DNA of 64,000 bases from Oscillospiraceae bacterium (GCA_017829075.1 JAGAJA010000107.1:20247-84246), one strand, 5' to 3'. Shown: positions 1 through 9,698, numbered from the stretch's first letter. Numbers and translations are program-made. The notes: generated from the letters alone by a model not told the origin.

Positions 1-1
1 C

Positions 2-2488
2 GTATTTGCGGGAGATGAGAGCATTTTTTATAGCTGGAGCAGAAATCTCTCCGGCGAATTTATGGGTATAATCGGGTATTATCTCGCAAGCCCGTTCAAT
101 CTTCTGGTGTGGCTGTTCCCGCGGGAGTGGATAACCGAGGGACTTCTCACCATGATACTTGCGAAAGCGGGAGCCGCCGGACTTAGCTGCTCGTATTTCC
201 TCCGGAAGCACCGGGGCTGCGGCAGAATGACGACTGTCTGCTTTTCGGTAATGTGGGCGCTGTGCGGATTTTTCATCGTGCAGACCATGAACCCCATGTG
301 GCTGGATGGTATCGTGGCGCTTCCTCTGGTTGCCGCGGGAATTGAACGTATCTGCGACAAGCGGAAATTCTTATTGTATGTGCTGTCGCTGGTGTATATT
401 TTTGTGGCGAATTTCTACATCGGCTACATGGTGGGTATATTCTCGGCGCTGTATTTCTTCTGGTATCTGGCTTCGGGGAAGAGCGTGAACAAATGCTTCG
501 GGCAATACTGCGGTTCGGTGATAATGTACACAGCCGGGTCGGTGTGCGCAATTCTCATGTCCTGCTTCATGATCCTGCCGGTGTACAAATCCCTTTCAAA
601 CGGCAAATTTGCGTTTACCGAACCGGATTATTCGCTGGTGGAGAACTTCGACATTGCGCAGATATTTATTAAGCTGTTCCCGACGGAATACGACACCGTC
701 CGCATGGAGGGAATGCCGATACTTTACTGTGGAACGCTGGCGCTGGTGTGCGCGGTGATGTATTTCACCTGCCGCAGATTTACGGCGCGGGAGCGGATTT
801 CCAGCGCGGTATTGATCGGAATGATGGTGCTGTTCATGTATATCCGCCCCGTGGACATGATGTGGCACGGCGGGCAGATGCCGAACTGGCTGCCCTATCG
901 TTACTCGTTCATGATAAGCTTTCTGCTGATCGTATTCGGCGCTCAGACCTTTGATAAGCTGAAAAAAGTTCAGGGGCGCAGCTTCGGCACGGCATTCATG
1001 ATACTGCTTGCGATGCTGCTTTACGTTGACCTGAACAACGAAAGCTGGAAATACGAACAGGTGCTGACTGTCGCAGTTCCGCTGGTAATTCTGGCGGTGG
1101 TGATGATCCTGCTGTGGGTCTACCGGAAATACGGGGCGAAGAAGCCGGCGTGTATCGCTCTGGCGGTGTTCGTGTGCGCAGAGGCGGGACTGAATACGGC
1201 GCAGTCGCTGTATCAGATGCACGATGATATCGTTTTTTCCACCCGCGAAAGCTATCGCTGGGATATTCCGCTGACAAGAAAGGTTACAGAGAAGATACAC
1301 GAGATGGATACGGATTTCTACCGAATGGAAAAGACGTTCCACCGCTGTGTTAACGATCCTATCGCGCTTCGTATGTACGGAATGAGCCACAGCTCCAGCA
1401 CACTGAATGCGAAAGTGATAGAAATGCTGAAATCCCTTGGTTTTGCGGGCAGGGAGCACTACACCCGATATGACGGAGCGACCATGCTCACCGACGACAT
1501 TTTCGGAGTGAGATATGTGTTTGCAACCGATCCGACAACTGTTCCTTACACGGAAACTGTGCCGGTAGAAACCGAAACGGCAATCAAGGTGTACAAGAAC
1601 GAGGACGAGCTTGGGATAGCCTACCTTGCGGACAGCGATATAATCGGCTTCGACCTCAACGAATACTCTCCTTTCCAGGCGCAGAACAAACTTGCCACAA
1701 TGATCTCCGGAAACAAGGGGACAACGATTTTCAAGGCAATAGATGATGTGGAGTTCGACAGTGAGAATATCCGCATAGGCTCTACCACTGACGCGCATTA
1801 CAGCTACCGCAAATCCAACGAGGACGCTGCGGCATGGATCTCCTATACAGTGACCGCTGCGGCGGACGGCCCGGTTTATATGTATCTTCCAACAAATTAT
1901 GAACGGGAGACACAGCTTTACGTTAATGATATTTACCGCGGGAACTATTTCCTTTACGAAAACCACAACATAGAGTACCTCGGTACCTATAAAAAGGGTG
2001 AGGAGTTCCGGGTGAAGCTGAAGCTGCTTGACAACGCAGTGTACTTCACGAACGCGTGGTTCTATTATATCGACAGCGCCGCTTTGGAGCGTTTCAACAA
2101 CACCGTGCAGAATATGAACGCTTCCACTGAGCTGACCCGCACCGGCGGCTGTACGCTGGAGCTTTCCGTGGACGCTGCCGAGGACTGCGCGCTGTTCACG
2201 ACCATTCCTGCGGAGGAGGGCTGGACGGTAACTATCGACGGAAAGCCGGTCAACTGGGAAACCTGCCTTTCCGAGTCGCTGATATGCGTTCCGGTGAGCG
2301 CTGGAAAGCATACGATCGTGCTTGACTTTTATCCTGCGGGTCTGAGTACCGGACTTATGCTCACCGGTTTCGGACTTATTGGATTGGCGGCGATGATCGT
2401 TGTTTCGGATCTCCTGAAGAGAGCGGACGAGAAGCGTAAGGCGGAGGCTGAAAGGGCAGAGGAAGCTTCGGAAAACGATACAGAATAA
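2..2488 (+). CDS. YfhO family membrane protein, 5' end cut by window edge
   Basis: The reading frame is open to the left edge (the first residues read VFAGDESIFYSW), so the true start lies outside the window; the first internal ATG is at 62. About a dozen hydrophobic segments fill the first 380 residues, followed by a long soluble region and a final membrane helix near the C-terminus, then a charged tail. This is the layout of YfhO-family proteins, which resemble GT-C glycosyltransferases and in Bacilli and Listeria are linked to glycosylation of wall or lipoteichoic polymers. The substrate here is unknown. The gene converges with the regulator on the opposite strand; a stem-loop lies between them. 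Confidence 0.85.
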   Translation, partial: VFAGDESIFYSWSRNLSGEFMGIIGYYLASPFNLLVWLFPREWITEGLLTMILAKAGAAGLSCSYFLRKHRGCGRMTTVCFSVMWALCGFFIVQTMNPMWLDGIVALPLVAAGIERICDKRKFLLYVLSLVYIFVANFYIGYMVGIFSALYFFWYLASGKSVNKCFGQYCGSVIMYTAGSVCAILMSCFMILPVYKSLSNGKFAFTEPDYSLVENFDIAQIFIKLFPTEYDTVRMEGMPILYCGTLALVCAVMYFTCRRFTARERISSAVLIGMMVLFMYIRPVDMMWHGGQMPNWLPYRYSFMISFLLIVFGAQTFDKLKKVQGRSFGTAFMILLAMLLYVDLNNESWKYEQVLTVAVPLVILAVVMILLWVYRKYGAKKPACIALAVFVCAEAGLNTAQSLYQMHDDIVFSTRESYRWDIPLTRKVTEKIHEMDTDFYRMEKTFHRCVNDPIALRMYGMSHSSSTLNAKVIEMLKSLGFAGREHYTRYDGATMLTDDIFGVRYVFATDPTTVPYTETVPVETETAIKVYKNEDELGIAYLADSDIIGFDLNEYSPFQAQNKLATMISGNKGTTIFKAIDDVEFDSENIRIGSTTDAHYSYRKSNEDAAAWISYTVTAAADGPVYMYLPTNYERETQLYVNDIYRGNYFLYENHNIEYLGTYKKGEEFRVKLKLLDNAVYFTNAWFYYIDSAALERFNNTVQNMNASTELTRTGGCTLELSVDAAEDCALFTTIPAEEGWTVTIDGKPVNWETCLSESLICVPVSAGKHTIVLDFYPAGLSTGLMLTGFGLIGLAAMIVVSDLLKRADEKRKAEAERAEEASENDTE

Positions 2489-2493
2489 CAAAA

Positions 2494-2520
2494 TGCGGCG
2501 GTTCATAAAGAACTGCCGCA
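2494..2520. terminator. Bidirectional stem-loop between convergent genes
   Basis: An 11-bp stem (TGCGGCGGTTC against GAACTGCCGCA, one G-T wobble) with a 5-nt ATAAA loop sits just after the YfhO stop and just before the stop of the minus-strand regulator. Its position suggests a shared terminator; the T-tracts on either side are weak. Confidence 0.6.
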
Positions 2521-2525
2521 ATTCG

Positions 2526-5084
2526 TTATTTCAATGTCGGTATTATTTCTGTCAGATCTCTGCGGTTTTTTATTCCGAGGGCGGCGAAAGTGCGTTTCAG
2601 GCTGCTTTTTACGCTGTTTTCGCTGATGCCGAATAAAATGCTGATCTCCGCGTTTGTTATTCCGGAAGCCGCCATTATCGCATAGGAATATGCCGCTCTG
2701 GACAGTCCGAGGGACTTGCGAAGCTCGTCCGTGGTGTTCATCAGCCGCTCCAGCGGAATTAGGTAATGCTCCGAATAGGTTCCTCTGTGGGTGTTGAAAA
2801 GATATGTCATTTCATAGGTGCGCACAGTTTCAATACCCCGCCGGAACTGCGCTCCTAGCTGCTGCGCGCTGTCAATGACGCTCCGGAGGGTATCTGACAC
2901 CAGCATATATAGCTGGTTGAAGATATCCGGGTAAAGCGCGCAGAATTCCGCAAGCGCCGTCAGGGTATGGTTTTCGACAGCGGAATTAAGCGCCTCGCTG
3001 AACAGCCGGATCGCCGCTTCGTGGTCGCCGAGGAACAGATAGCTCTGAGCGCAGTACAGCCGCAGCGTTATCCCGGCGGGTTCGTTTCCGGCGGCGGCAG
3101 CAGTGGCTATAAATCCCTCGCAGTCCGCGGTAAGCTGTTCGTTTTTTCCCTCCATAAGAAGCCATGCCGCCTTTGTCATTATGTAATACGGCGCTGTGTA
3201 TCGGTTGTAGATCACGTCGTTTTCTTCTGATGACAGCGCATACCACATATCATAGTTTGCTCCGCCCTGCAAGCTCCTGAGCAGACCCAGACACAGCTTT
3301 GCGCAGTCGCCCTCCTCATTCCCGATCTCTGCGCGTTGGATATCAAGTATCTCGCCGACTATTTCAAAGAAACGCTTGTATTCACCGAGATAAAGGCTGC
3401 ACTTCGCCGCGGAAAACAGCGCGGATATGCGCGTCGCGGTATTCTTGTCGGAGGTACATAATGAAGCGGCTGCTGTCAGAAGCTCAAGACCGCTGGAAAG
3501 ATCCCCCTGATAATATTTCATTTCTCCTGTGAACACGAGCTGGGTGTATTGTCCGTGACCCAGCATTTCGGTATACATTTTCTGATATCGCTTGAATTGC
3601 TCGTTTTCCGTGTGGAGAGAATAGCCCCTCCGGTGGAGCAGGCAGAATACCGATGGCGAATACATAGTCCACGGGAATACAGGAGAATCATAGCTGCGCC
3701 TGTTCTTGAACAGGTCATAGGCTCTCTTTATGCTGGAACCCATTTTATCCAGAACGTAAAAATCCTCGTTCGTGCGCAGCGCATGGGCGTAGCAGATAAG
3801 GGCGCGCTTTTCTGAAGCGTCATATTTCGTAGATGAGGAAATATGCGCGATTATCTCCTGAAATTTTCCGGCGATGGCGGGCTTTGCGTCGGTGTGCATG
3901 AGCAGCGCGGTAAAACGCATTATCCGCGGTATCGCGGGCTTGCAGTCCAGCGGACATTCGAGAACAAATCTTTGCAGAATACGGCTGGATTTCATCAGCA
4001 TTGAATAGGAAAGTCGGTCACGGGCGCGGACACCGGCTGACAACTCGTACTCTCCGGCAAGAAAATATTCGCAGAAGCTGAAATAGTACTGTCCGTTTCG
4101 CTGATATTCTCTTGCGAAGCATATTCTCATGTCGTGCTGAACCTTTTCCGGAAACGTGAAGAAGATAGTATACGCTGCGTGTTTGAGCACCGGGTGAATA
4201 TGGATCTCGCGGGAACGAAGATTTATTTCTGCAAGCGGAATGATCGAGCAGAGCTTCTGCATTTCCTTGAGTATGCGCTCAGAAGTGAACAAATCTTCAC
4301 CGAAGAAATTCGTGATCGTGGAAAACGACTGAAGATCCCGGCAGAACTGCTCAGACAGCGTTGGATAGGTCGCCGCCGCGATAAGCGCTCCCTGAATTTG
4401 TAGTGACGGCTGAATGGCTGCGCGGATAAGTCTGCTCTCAGTGGTGGAGTTCAGAAAGCTTTTTCCCTGCTGCGCCAGAATAAGGCAGAGCCGTGCGCCG
4501 AGGAAAGTTCCCCGGCTTGCGGTGTATATTTCAAGGGGATCGGCTGCCGAGCCGCAGCGCACGGTATATTCAGCGGTTTCACCGATATCCATGCAAAGCT
4601 GGTCGCGCTCGATCAGCAGAAAATCCATCTTCTGCGCCAAAGTGCGAAATCCGGGTTTAAGTCCTGAGCAGACAAAGACGAACCGTGCGCAGGCGCATTC
4701 CGAAAGAAGCATTGCGGTGCGCAGATTTCCGAACAGGGTCTGCGCGGCTGCGGCGCAGTCCACGATTATCACCAGCGGCTTTTCGGGAGCGGCGGAGGAG
4801 AATTTCTCTATGAGCGCGGAAAGCTCCATATCAGTCAGCGGCTCTTCCAGAGCTTCTCCGGTGATAAGCCGGCTTATCTGTGCGAAGCAGTCCACGGTGG
4901 TCTGAGCGGATCGGATAAACCTTAGTGAGATACCGTCCGGACGGGTGCGGCGGGTGAATTCCCGGAGAAGCGTGGATTTTCCGGTGCCGTCCGGGGCGCT
5001 GATAACCGTGATTTTCCGGAGGTAGATACCGCGGAGGGTATTGCTGACGCGCCTCGGAATAAATATGCTGCTTATGTCCGGCAT
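2526..5084 (-). CDS. MalT/LuxR-type ATP-binding transcriptional regulator
   Basis: An 852-residue regulator. A Walker A motif (APDGTGKST) lies at about residues 30-38 and a Walker B-like LVIIVDC about 75 residues later, followed by a long helical, TPR-like middle. The last 65 residues form a LuxR-type helix-turn-helix (NAEISILFGISENSVKSSL). This is the STAND/MalT plan, in which a bound inducer triggers oligomerisation and DNA binding. The ATG at 5084 is preferred to one ten codons upstream because AGAGGGTGG sits just before it. The gene lies downstream of an alpha-galactosidase on the same strand, so control of sugar use is a reasonable guess, but the inducer is unknown. Confidence 0.85.
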   Translation of the reverse strand: MPDISSIFIPRRVSNTLRGIYLRKITVISAPDGTGKSTLLREFTRRTRPDGISLRFIRSAQTTVDCFAQISRLITGEALEEPLTDMELSALIEKFSSAAPEKPLVIIVDCAAAAQTLFGNLRTAMLLSECACARFVFVCSGLKPGFRTLAQKMDFLLIERDQLCMDIGETAEYTVRCGSAADPLEIYTASRGTFLGARLCLILAQQGKSFLNSTTESRLIRAAIQPSLQIQGALIAAATYPTLSEQFCRDLQSFSTITNFFGEDLFTSERILKEMQKLCSIIPLAEINLRSREIHIHPVLKHAAYTIFFTFPEKVQHDMRICFAREYQRNGQYYFSFCEYFLAGEYELSAGVRARDRLSYSMLMKSSRILQRFVLECPLDCKPAIPRIMRFTALLMHTDAKPAIAGKFQEIIAHISSSTKYDASEKRALICYAHALRTNEDFYVLDKMGSSIKRAYDLFKNRRSYDSPVFPWTMYSPSVFCLLHRRGYSLHTENEQFKRYQKMYTEMLGHGQYTQLVFTGEMKYYQGDLSSGLELLTAAASLCTSDKNTATRISALFSAAKCSLYLGEYKRFFEIVGEILDIQRAEIGNEEGDCAKLCLGLLRSLQGGANYDMWYALSSEENDVIYNRYTAPYYIMTKAAWLLMEGKNEQLTADCEGFIATAAAAGNEPAGITLRLYCAQSYLFLGDHEAAIRLFSEALNSAVENHTLTALAEFCALYPDIFNQLYMLVSDTLRSVIDSAQQLGAQFRRGIETVRTYEMTYLFNTHRGTYSEHYLIPLERLMNTTDELRKSLGLSRAAYSYAIMAASGITNAEISILFGISENSVKSSLKRTFAALGIKNRRDLTEIIPTLK

Positions 5085-5215
5085 AAATCCACCCTCTTTC
5101 TGATACAGCTTCACCGCACACAGCCGTCATGCCGTGCGCGGTGACAGAATTTCTTGGGAATCACTGAATAAATCACGCCTGACGGCTTGGCACGCATCTT
5201 GCTTGCATCTTTCTA

Positions 5216-5272
5216 GTTTGGCGCAAAATATCACATATCTGTTTTGCTAAGATGTTGCGTGTTGCGCCAAAC
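5216..5272. repeat. 11-bp inverted repeat with 35-bp spacing
   Basis: GTTTGGCGCAA at 5216-5226 is perfectly matched by TTGCGCCAAAC at 5262-5272. It lies upstream of the MalT/LuxR-type gene and downstream of the alpha-galactosidase. It could be a regulator-binding site, a stem-loop or one end of the adjoining repeat element; the sequence alone does not decide. Confidence 0.55.
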
Positions 5273-5299
5273 CTGCATATTGCACAAATTTCGCTTGAC

Positions 5300-5460
5300 G
5301 GGCGTGTCTCCCCCGGCGGGGGAGGTGGCACGCAAGTGCCAGAGGGGTTGACCGACAGAACAGCCCGCCTGCGCTCACGAGTTGTCGACTTGAATACGCT
5401 TCGCTTCCGTCGACAACCGCAAGTTGTACAATCTGACGAAAAATCTGACGGCGCAATCTG
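5300..5460. repeat. Structured intergenic repeat-like element
   Basis: This non-coding stretch carries several perfect stem-loops in a row: CTCCCCC/GGGGGAG with a 3-nt loop (5308-5324), GGCAC/GTGCC closed by GCAA (5327-5340), and GTTGTCGAC/GTCGACAAC (5381-5417). It also contains CGCTTCGC and a repeated ATCTGACG. The GGGGGAGGTGGCACGC core resembles short interspersed elements I recall from clostridial intergenic regions, but family membership needs a genome search. No gene is apparent in 5085-5470. Confidence 0.6.
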
Positions 5461-5470
5461 CGCACCAGAT

Positions 5471-7681
5471 TTAATCAGTGCTTCCCTTGCTTACCTTGAT
5501 GAAATGTGCGATGTAGCTTTGGAAATCTCCCCACAGTGAGGGAATGTCAAAGCCGCTGTTCATCAGAACCTCCGCACTGTAAACCTTTCCGGTTTCCTCA
5601 TGCTGATACCAGCAGCCCTTTTCCAGTCCGGCAAGACGTACCCTGTGCAGGAACACGCTGGGTTCTTTCAGCACCTGAACATACTCAAGCAGAACCTCGC
5701 TCTTGTCCTTTGCGACAAATTCCCATGCGTCATAGCGGTCGTTGTCGAAGGGATTTCCTATGCGGTACTGGTCGCCGGTGCGCACCAGCGGGTTGTACTT
5801 GTTGAATTCCTCGATCTGCTTTCTTATCTCCCACTTGTCGTCGTCGGAGATCTTTGTGATATCCAGCTCATAGCCGAATGTCCCCACCATTGCAACATGT
5901 CCGCGGGTCTTGAACGGGGTAATTCTTCCCACGCAGTGATTGGGGCTGTCGGAAACGTGCGCTCCGAAGCAGGAGCAGGGATAGCACAGGGAAGTGCCGT
6001 ACTGTATCTTCAGCCGCTCAATTGCGTCGGTATCGTCCGAGCACCAGATCTGCGGGGAATAATACAGCATACCTGCGTCAAACCGCGAACCGCCGCCGGC
6101 GCAGTTTTCCAGCAGCAGGTCGGGGAAATCGGTGAGCAGCCGCTCCTGAATTTCATAAACTCCGAGGACATAGCGGTGCCATATCTCACGCTGTCTTTCC
6201 GGCGGCAGCACCTCGTTTCCGACCTCGCAAAGCTGGCGGTTCATGTCCCACTTGACGTATTCGATATTCGCAGAGGAAAGAATTTTGTACATCTGGTCGT
6301 AGATGTAATCCCTGACTTCCTTGCGGGAGAAGTCGATAACAAGCTGGGAGCGGCAGGTGGTGCGGGGACGTCCGGGGATATGTATGCACCAGTCGGGGTG
6401 CGCCTTGTACAGTTCGCTGTCCGGGGAGATCATCTCCGGCTCGAACCAGATACCGAATTTCAGTCCCAGCTTGTTCACCTCGTCCACGAGGTATTTAAGA
6501 CCGCCCTTTATCTTGTCCTCGTTCACGAACCAGTCGCCGAGGCTGGATTTATCGTCGTTGCGGTGTCCGAACCAGCCGTCGTCCATGACCAGCATTTCAA
6601 TTCCGGCTTTTGCGGACTCCCTCGCGATATCAAGCAGCTTTTCAGTGTCGAAATTGAAGTAGGTCGCCTCCCAGTTGTTGATGAGGATAGGGCGGCGGAT
6701 ATCCTTCCACTTGCCGCGGGTGAGGTTGCTGCGCATCACATCATGGAAGCTGCGGCTCATAGCGCCGATACCCTGAGAGGAGAACACCATAATGACCTCC
6801 GGCGCTTGAAACTCCTCGCCGAGGTCGAGATGCCATGAGAAATCATAGGGATTTATGCCGCTGAAAACTCTGGTTTTTTCGTACTGGTTCACCTCGCAGC
6901 CGGCAACGAAGCTTCCGGAATAGCAGAGCGCAAAGCCGTAGCAGTCGCCGTAGTCCTCGGTCGCCTTGTGATCGACTATCGCAATGAAGTTGTTGTGCGC
7001 GTGGCTTGTAGAGCCGCGGCAGGAGTCAACAAGCTGCTTTCCGAAGTGCAGGGGATTTCGCTGAACATGGCGCTCCCTCGCCCATGTCCCGTAGAGGGTA
7101 ATCATGTCATAGTCCTTGCTGTCAAGCTCCACGCAGGTGGACAGCAGCCTCCGCAGCTCTATCGGGTCTGCGCCGCCGTTCTTCACCTTGACCGAGCGGG
7201 TGATGACGTCGAGCTTTTCAAAAACGCTGTACTGGAGAGTTATCAAAAGTCCGTTGTGCGGGTCTTTGCAGTATACCTCAAGGCTGGTTACTTCATCATC
7301 GCTGTTGGCGTAGGTGGCGGGAAGCCCCTCCAGCTTTTTCTTGCCCTTGTAGATGTGGTAGCTGTCGTAGTAGCATTCGCAGGCGCTCATGCCGTACTTG
7401 TCCATGAGCTGCATACAAGGCTCCCGGAAATCTGCAACGCCGCTGGTCGGAAATTCCAGCGGAGCGCAGTCGAAGGAATGAGGCCCCATGCCGTCGTGAG
7501 TAGCGGGAACAAACGGCTCGTCGTTCGGGATACGGAGCATATGTGTGATGTCCGTTTCAGGGATTGACGCTCCGTAATAGAGGTGCAGCAGGTGACCGGA
7601 ATTCGTCACATGGAACGCATAGGTGGTATTCGGCGTGTCAAGCTTGAACACGCGTTTTTTATCATCATAGATTATCGGCAT
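5471..7681 (-). CDS. GH36 alpha-galactosidase
   Basis: A 736-residue enzyme of the expected length for bacterial GH36 alpha-galactosidases, which release terminal alpha-1,6-galactose from melibiose, raffinose and similar oligosaccharides. The N-terminal beta-sandwich leads into a TIM barrel with MDDGWFG and VKWDMNRQL; the Asp at about residue 479 is the expected nucleophile. WCSDDTDAIER at about residues 546-556 carries the expected acid/base Asp. There is no signal peptide, so it probably acts in the cytoplasm on imported sugars. AAGGAGA lies just ahead of the ATG and a promoter about 30 bp upstream. No transporter gene is adjacent. Confidence 0.95.
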   Translation of the reverse strand: MPIIYDDKKRVFKLDTPNTTYAFHVTNSGHLLHLYYGASIPETDITHMLRIPNDEPFVPATHDGMGPHSFDCAPLEFPTSGVADFREPCMQLMDKYGMSACECYYDSYHIYKGKKKLEGLPATYANSDDEVTSLEVYCKDPHNGLLITLQYSVFEKLDVITRSVKVKNGGADPIELRRLLSTCVELDSKDYDMITLYGTWARERHVQRNPLHFGKQLVDSCRGSTSHAHNNFIAIVDHKATEDYGDCYGFALCYSGSFVAGCEVNQYEKTRVFSGINPYDFSWHLDLGEEFQAPEVIMVFSSQGIGAMSRSFHDVMRSNLTRGKWKDIRRPILINNWEATYFNFDTEKLLDIARESAKAGIEMLVMDDGWFGHRNDDKSSLGDWFVNEDKIKGGLKYLVDEVNKLGLKFGIWFEPEMISPDSELYKAHPDWCIHIPGRPRTTCRSQLVIDFSRKEVRDYIYDQMYKILSSANIEYVKWDMNRQLCEVGNEVLPPERQREIWHRYVLGVYEIQERLLTDFPDLLLENCAGGGSRFDAGMLYYSPQIWCSDDTDAIERLKIQYGTSLCYPCSCFGAHVSDSPNHCVGRITPFKTRGHVAMVGTFGYELDITKISDDDKWEIRKQIEEFNKYNPLVRTGDQYRIGNPFDNDRYDAWEFVAKDKSEVLLEYVQVLKEPSVFLHRVRLAGLEKGCWYQHEETGKVYSAEVLMNSGFDIPSLWGDFQSYIAHFIKVSKGSTD

Positions 7682-7711
7682 AACGCTTCTCCTTAGATTG
7701 TGTTTTTATTC

Positions 7712-7740
7712 AGTATAGCATATTTAGGCTCGTTTTTCAA
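7712..7740 (-). promoter_or_regulatory. Sigma-A-type promoter for alpha-galactosidase
   Basis: On the minus strand TTGAAA and TATACT are separated by 17 bp, ending about 30 bp upstream of the start codon. The region between this promoter and the divergent trp promoter is AT-rich with no gene. Confidence 0.75.
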
Positions 7741-7827
7741 GGTGTTTTCGAAATATCGGAATATCAAAATTTGAAACCTTAGCGCAAAAAAAATTCAAAA
7801 ACCCAAAGAAAAATTTCTCAAAACCTA

Positions 7828-7856
7828 TTGACAACGGGGGAATTTTGTGGTATCAT
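7828..7856 (+). promoter_or_regulatory. Promoter of the trp operon
   Basis: TTGACA and TATCAT are separated by exactly 17 bp; TGG directly before the -10 gives an extended -10 character. Transcription would begin near 7863, immediately ahead of the T-box leader. Confidence 0.85.
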
Positions 7857-7862
7857 ATCAAC

Positions 7863-8210
7863 AACGAAAAGCTATCGGCGGAGTCCAATCCGCAGGAGGC
7901 TAAAATTTAATACGCCCTTACAAACCTATGATGTGGAGATAAAAATGCTTGTGCACTCCCAGAGAGCGGTGGTGGCTGAGAGCACCGCAGAACGCAGAGC
8001 ATATCAAATGGACCACTGAGGGCGCAGTCAAAGGCGGTGTCCAAAGCCAGCCGAGTATTCTGCGACGTTATGCAAGCGTTAATTGCAGGGATATGTTAGT
8101 ATCCGGCGAGTGTGCGGCTCATGCCGCAAATTGAGGTGGCACCACGGTGTAGTTTATACTCCGTCCTTAAAGCAGGTGAATTCTGCGTTTAAGGGCGGAG
8201 TTTTTGTTTT
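7863..8210 (+). ncRNA. Tryptophan-specific T-box leader with terminator
   Basis: A T-box riboswitch that senses uncharged tRNA. The stem I region contains AGAGCGGTGGTGGCTGAGAG and, at 8009-8011, a UGG (Trp) codon followed by AC in the specifier position. The T-box core GGTGGCACCACGG lies at about 8135-8147; its UGGC would pair with a tRNA ending in GCCA, which fits a G discriminator as in bacterial tRNA-Trp. A terminator hairpin (CTCCGTCCTTAAA against TTTAAGGGCGGAG, one wobble) followed by a T-run ends at about 8210. Binding of uncharged tRNA-Trp should favour antitermination and operon expression. Confidence 0.93.
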
Positions 8211-8225
8211 GAAGGGAGAATTTCA

Positions 8226-9698
8226 ATGTTAAAGCCCACTCTTGAACAGGCAAAGCAGTACACCGGGTACAGCGTTATCCCGGTTTGCAGGGAGATGCTT
8301 TCGGATATACGCACTCCTATCGAGGTGCTGAGGATACTCCGGAATGTAAGCCGCCATGTGTATATTCTTGAGAGCGTAGAAAATCAGGAGAAATGGGGAA
8401 GATACACCTTCCTCGGCTACAATCCGAAAATGGAGATAACCTGCATAAACGGGGAGCTTACCGTAAAGGACGTGCTCACCAGCAGGACGGAAACCTCAAA
8501 GCAGTCCCACCCGGCTGACTATATCAAGCAGCTTTTGGCGGGTTACAGCAGCCCGAAAATAGAGGGCTTCCCGTCCTTTACCGGAGGACTTGTGGGGTAT
8601 TTCTCATACGATTACATAAAGTACAGCGAGCCTACCCTCAATCTTGACGCCAAGGACGAGGAGCACTTCAAGGACGTTGACCTCATGCTGTTTGACAAGG
8701 TTATCGCCTTTGATAATATCCACCAGAAAATAATGCTGATAACCAACATTTCCTCGGCGGATATCGAAACGGAATACGCGAAAGCCGAAAAGGAGCTTGC
8801 GGAAATGGAGGAGCTGATAAGGCACGGAAAGCCGGCTGATATCCCTCCGGCGCGGCTCACCTCGGAATTCCGTCAGCTCTTTAACAAGGAGCAGTACTGC
8901 GCTATGGTGGAAAAGGCAAAGCATTACATCTATGAGGGTGATATCTTTCAGGTGGTGCTTTCCAACCGACTTGACGCGGACTTTGACGGCAGCCTGTTTG
9001 ACGCCTACCGCGTCCTGAGAGCCACCAACCCGTCGCCGTATATGTTCTTCTTCTCCAGCGACGATATGGAGATAGCCGGAGCTTCTCCCGAAACGCTGGT
9101 GAAGCTGGAAAACGGCGTGCTGCATACATTCCCGCTTGCCGGAACAAGACCCCGTGGCGAAACGGACGAAAAGGACAGGCAGCTTGAAGCGGAGCTTCTC
9201 AAGGACGAAAAGGAGCTTTCGGAGCACAATATGCTGGTTGACCTCGGCAGAAACGACATCGGAAAGATAAGCAAATTCGGCAGCGTTGAGGTCGAGAAAT
9301 ACATGAGCATTGAGCGTTATTCCCACGTTATGCACATCGGCTCAACGGTTCGCGGAGAGATACTGGACAGCAAATCCGCGCTGGATGCGGTGGACGCGAT
9401 ACTTCCGGCGGGAACGCTTTCCGGCGCGCCGAAGCTCAGAGCCTGCGAAATAATCAATGAGCTTGAGAACAACAAGCGCGGCGTGTACGGCGGCGCAGTC
9501 GGTTACATTGATTTCCGTGGAAATCTCGATACCTGCATTGCGATTAGACTTGCGTTCAAGAAGAACGGCAGGGTTTTCGTGAGAAGCGGCGCGGGAATTG
9601 TCGCGGATAGCGTTCCTGAGAATGAATTCAACGAGTGCATAAACAAGGCAAAGGCGGTAATGAACGCGCTTGCCGCCGCACAGGAGGAGAGCTTATGA
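8226..9698 (+). CDS. trpE: Anthranilate synthase component I
   Basis: A 490-residue subunit that makes anthranilate from chorismate using ammonia supplied by TrpG. Chorismate-binding motifs are intact: GASPETLVKL (about residue 290), FPLAGTRPRG, DLGRNDIGKI, AGTLSGAPK (about 395) and GGAVGYIDFRG. The N-terminal ILESVE followed by GRYTFLGYNP matches the region that binds feedback tryptophan, so allosteric inhibition is expected. GAAGGGAG precedes the ATG. The stop overlaps the trpG start as ATGA, indicating translational coupling. It is the first gene behind the T-box. Confidence 0.97.
   Translation: MLKPTLEQAKQYTGYSVIPVCREMLSDIRTPIEVLRILRNVSRHVYILESVENQEKWGRYTFLGYNPKMEITCINGELTVKDVLTSRTETSKQSHPADYIKQLLAGYSSPKIEGFPSFTGGLVGYFSYDYIKYSEPTLNLDAKDEEHFKDVDLMLFDKVIAFDNIHQKIMLITNISSADIETEYAKAEKELAEMEELIRHGKPADIPPARLTSEFRQLFNKEQYCAMVEKAKHYIYEGDIFQVVLSNRLDADFDGSLFDAYRVLRATNPSPYMFFFSSDDMEIAGASPETLVKLENGVLHTFPLAGTRPRGETDEKDRQLEAELLKDEKELSEHNMLVDLGRNDIGKISKFGSVEVEKYMSIERYSHVMHIGSTVRGEILDSKSALDAVDAILPAGTLSGAPKLRACEIINELENNKRGVYGGAVGYIDFRGNLDTCIAIRLAFKKNGRVFVRSGAGIVADSVPENEFNECINKAKAVMNALAAAQEESL

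Noticed and set aside
596..2521. 641-codon open frame opposite the YfhO gene
   Set aside because: It is the antisense image of a GC-rich coding region, with no ribosome site or recognisable protein family.
5252..5539. 95-codon frame across the intergenic repeat and the alpha-galactosidase end
   Set aside because: It translates the structured repeat and runs into the 3' end of the minus-strand gene; no start signal.
5600..6838. 412-codon open frame opposite the alpha-galactosidase
   Set aside because: The catalytic motifs on the minus strand are clear; the plus-strand frame is a codon-bias shadow.
7828..8134. Two small frames in the trp leader
   Set aside because: They lie within the T-box RNA; no ribosome site, and the T-box explains the sequence.
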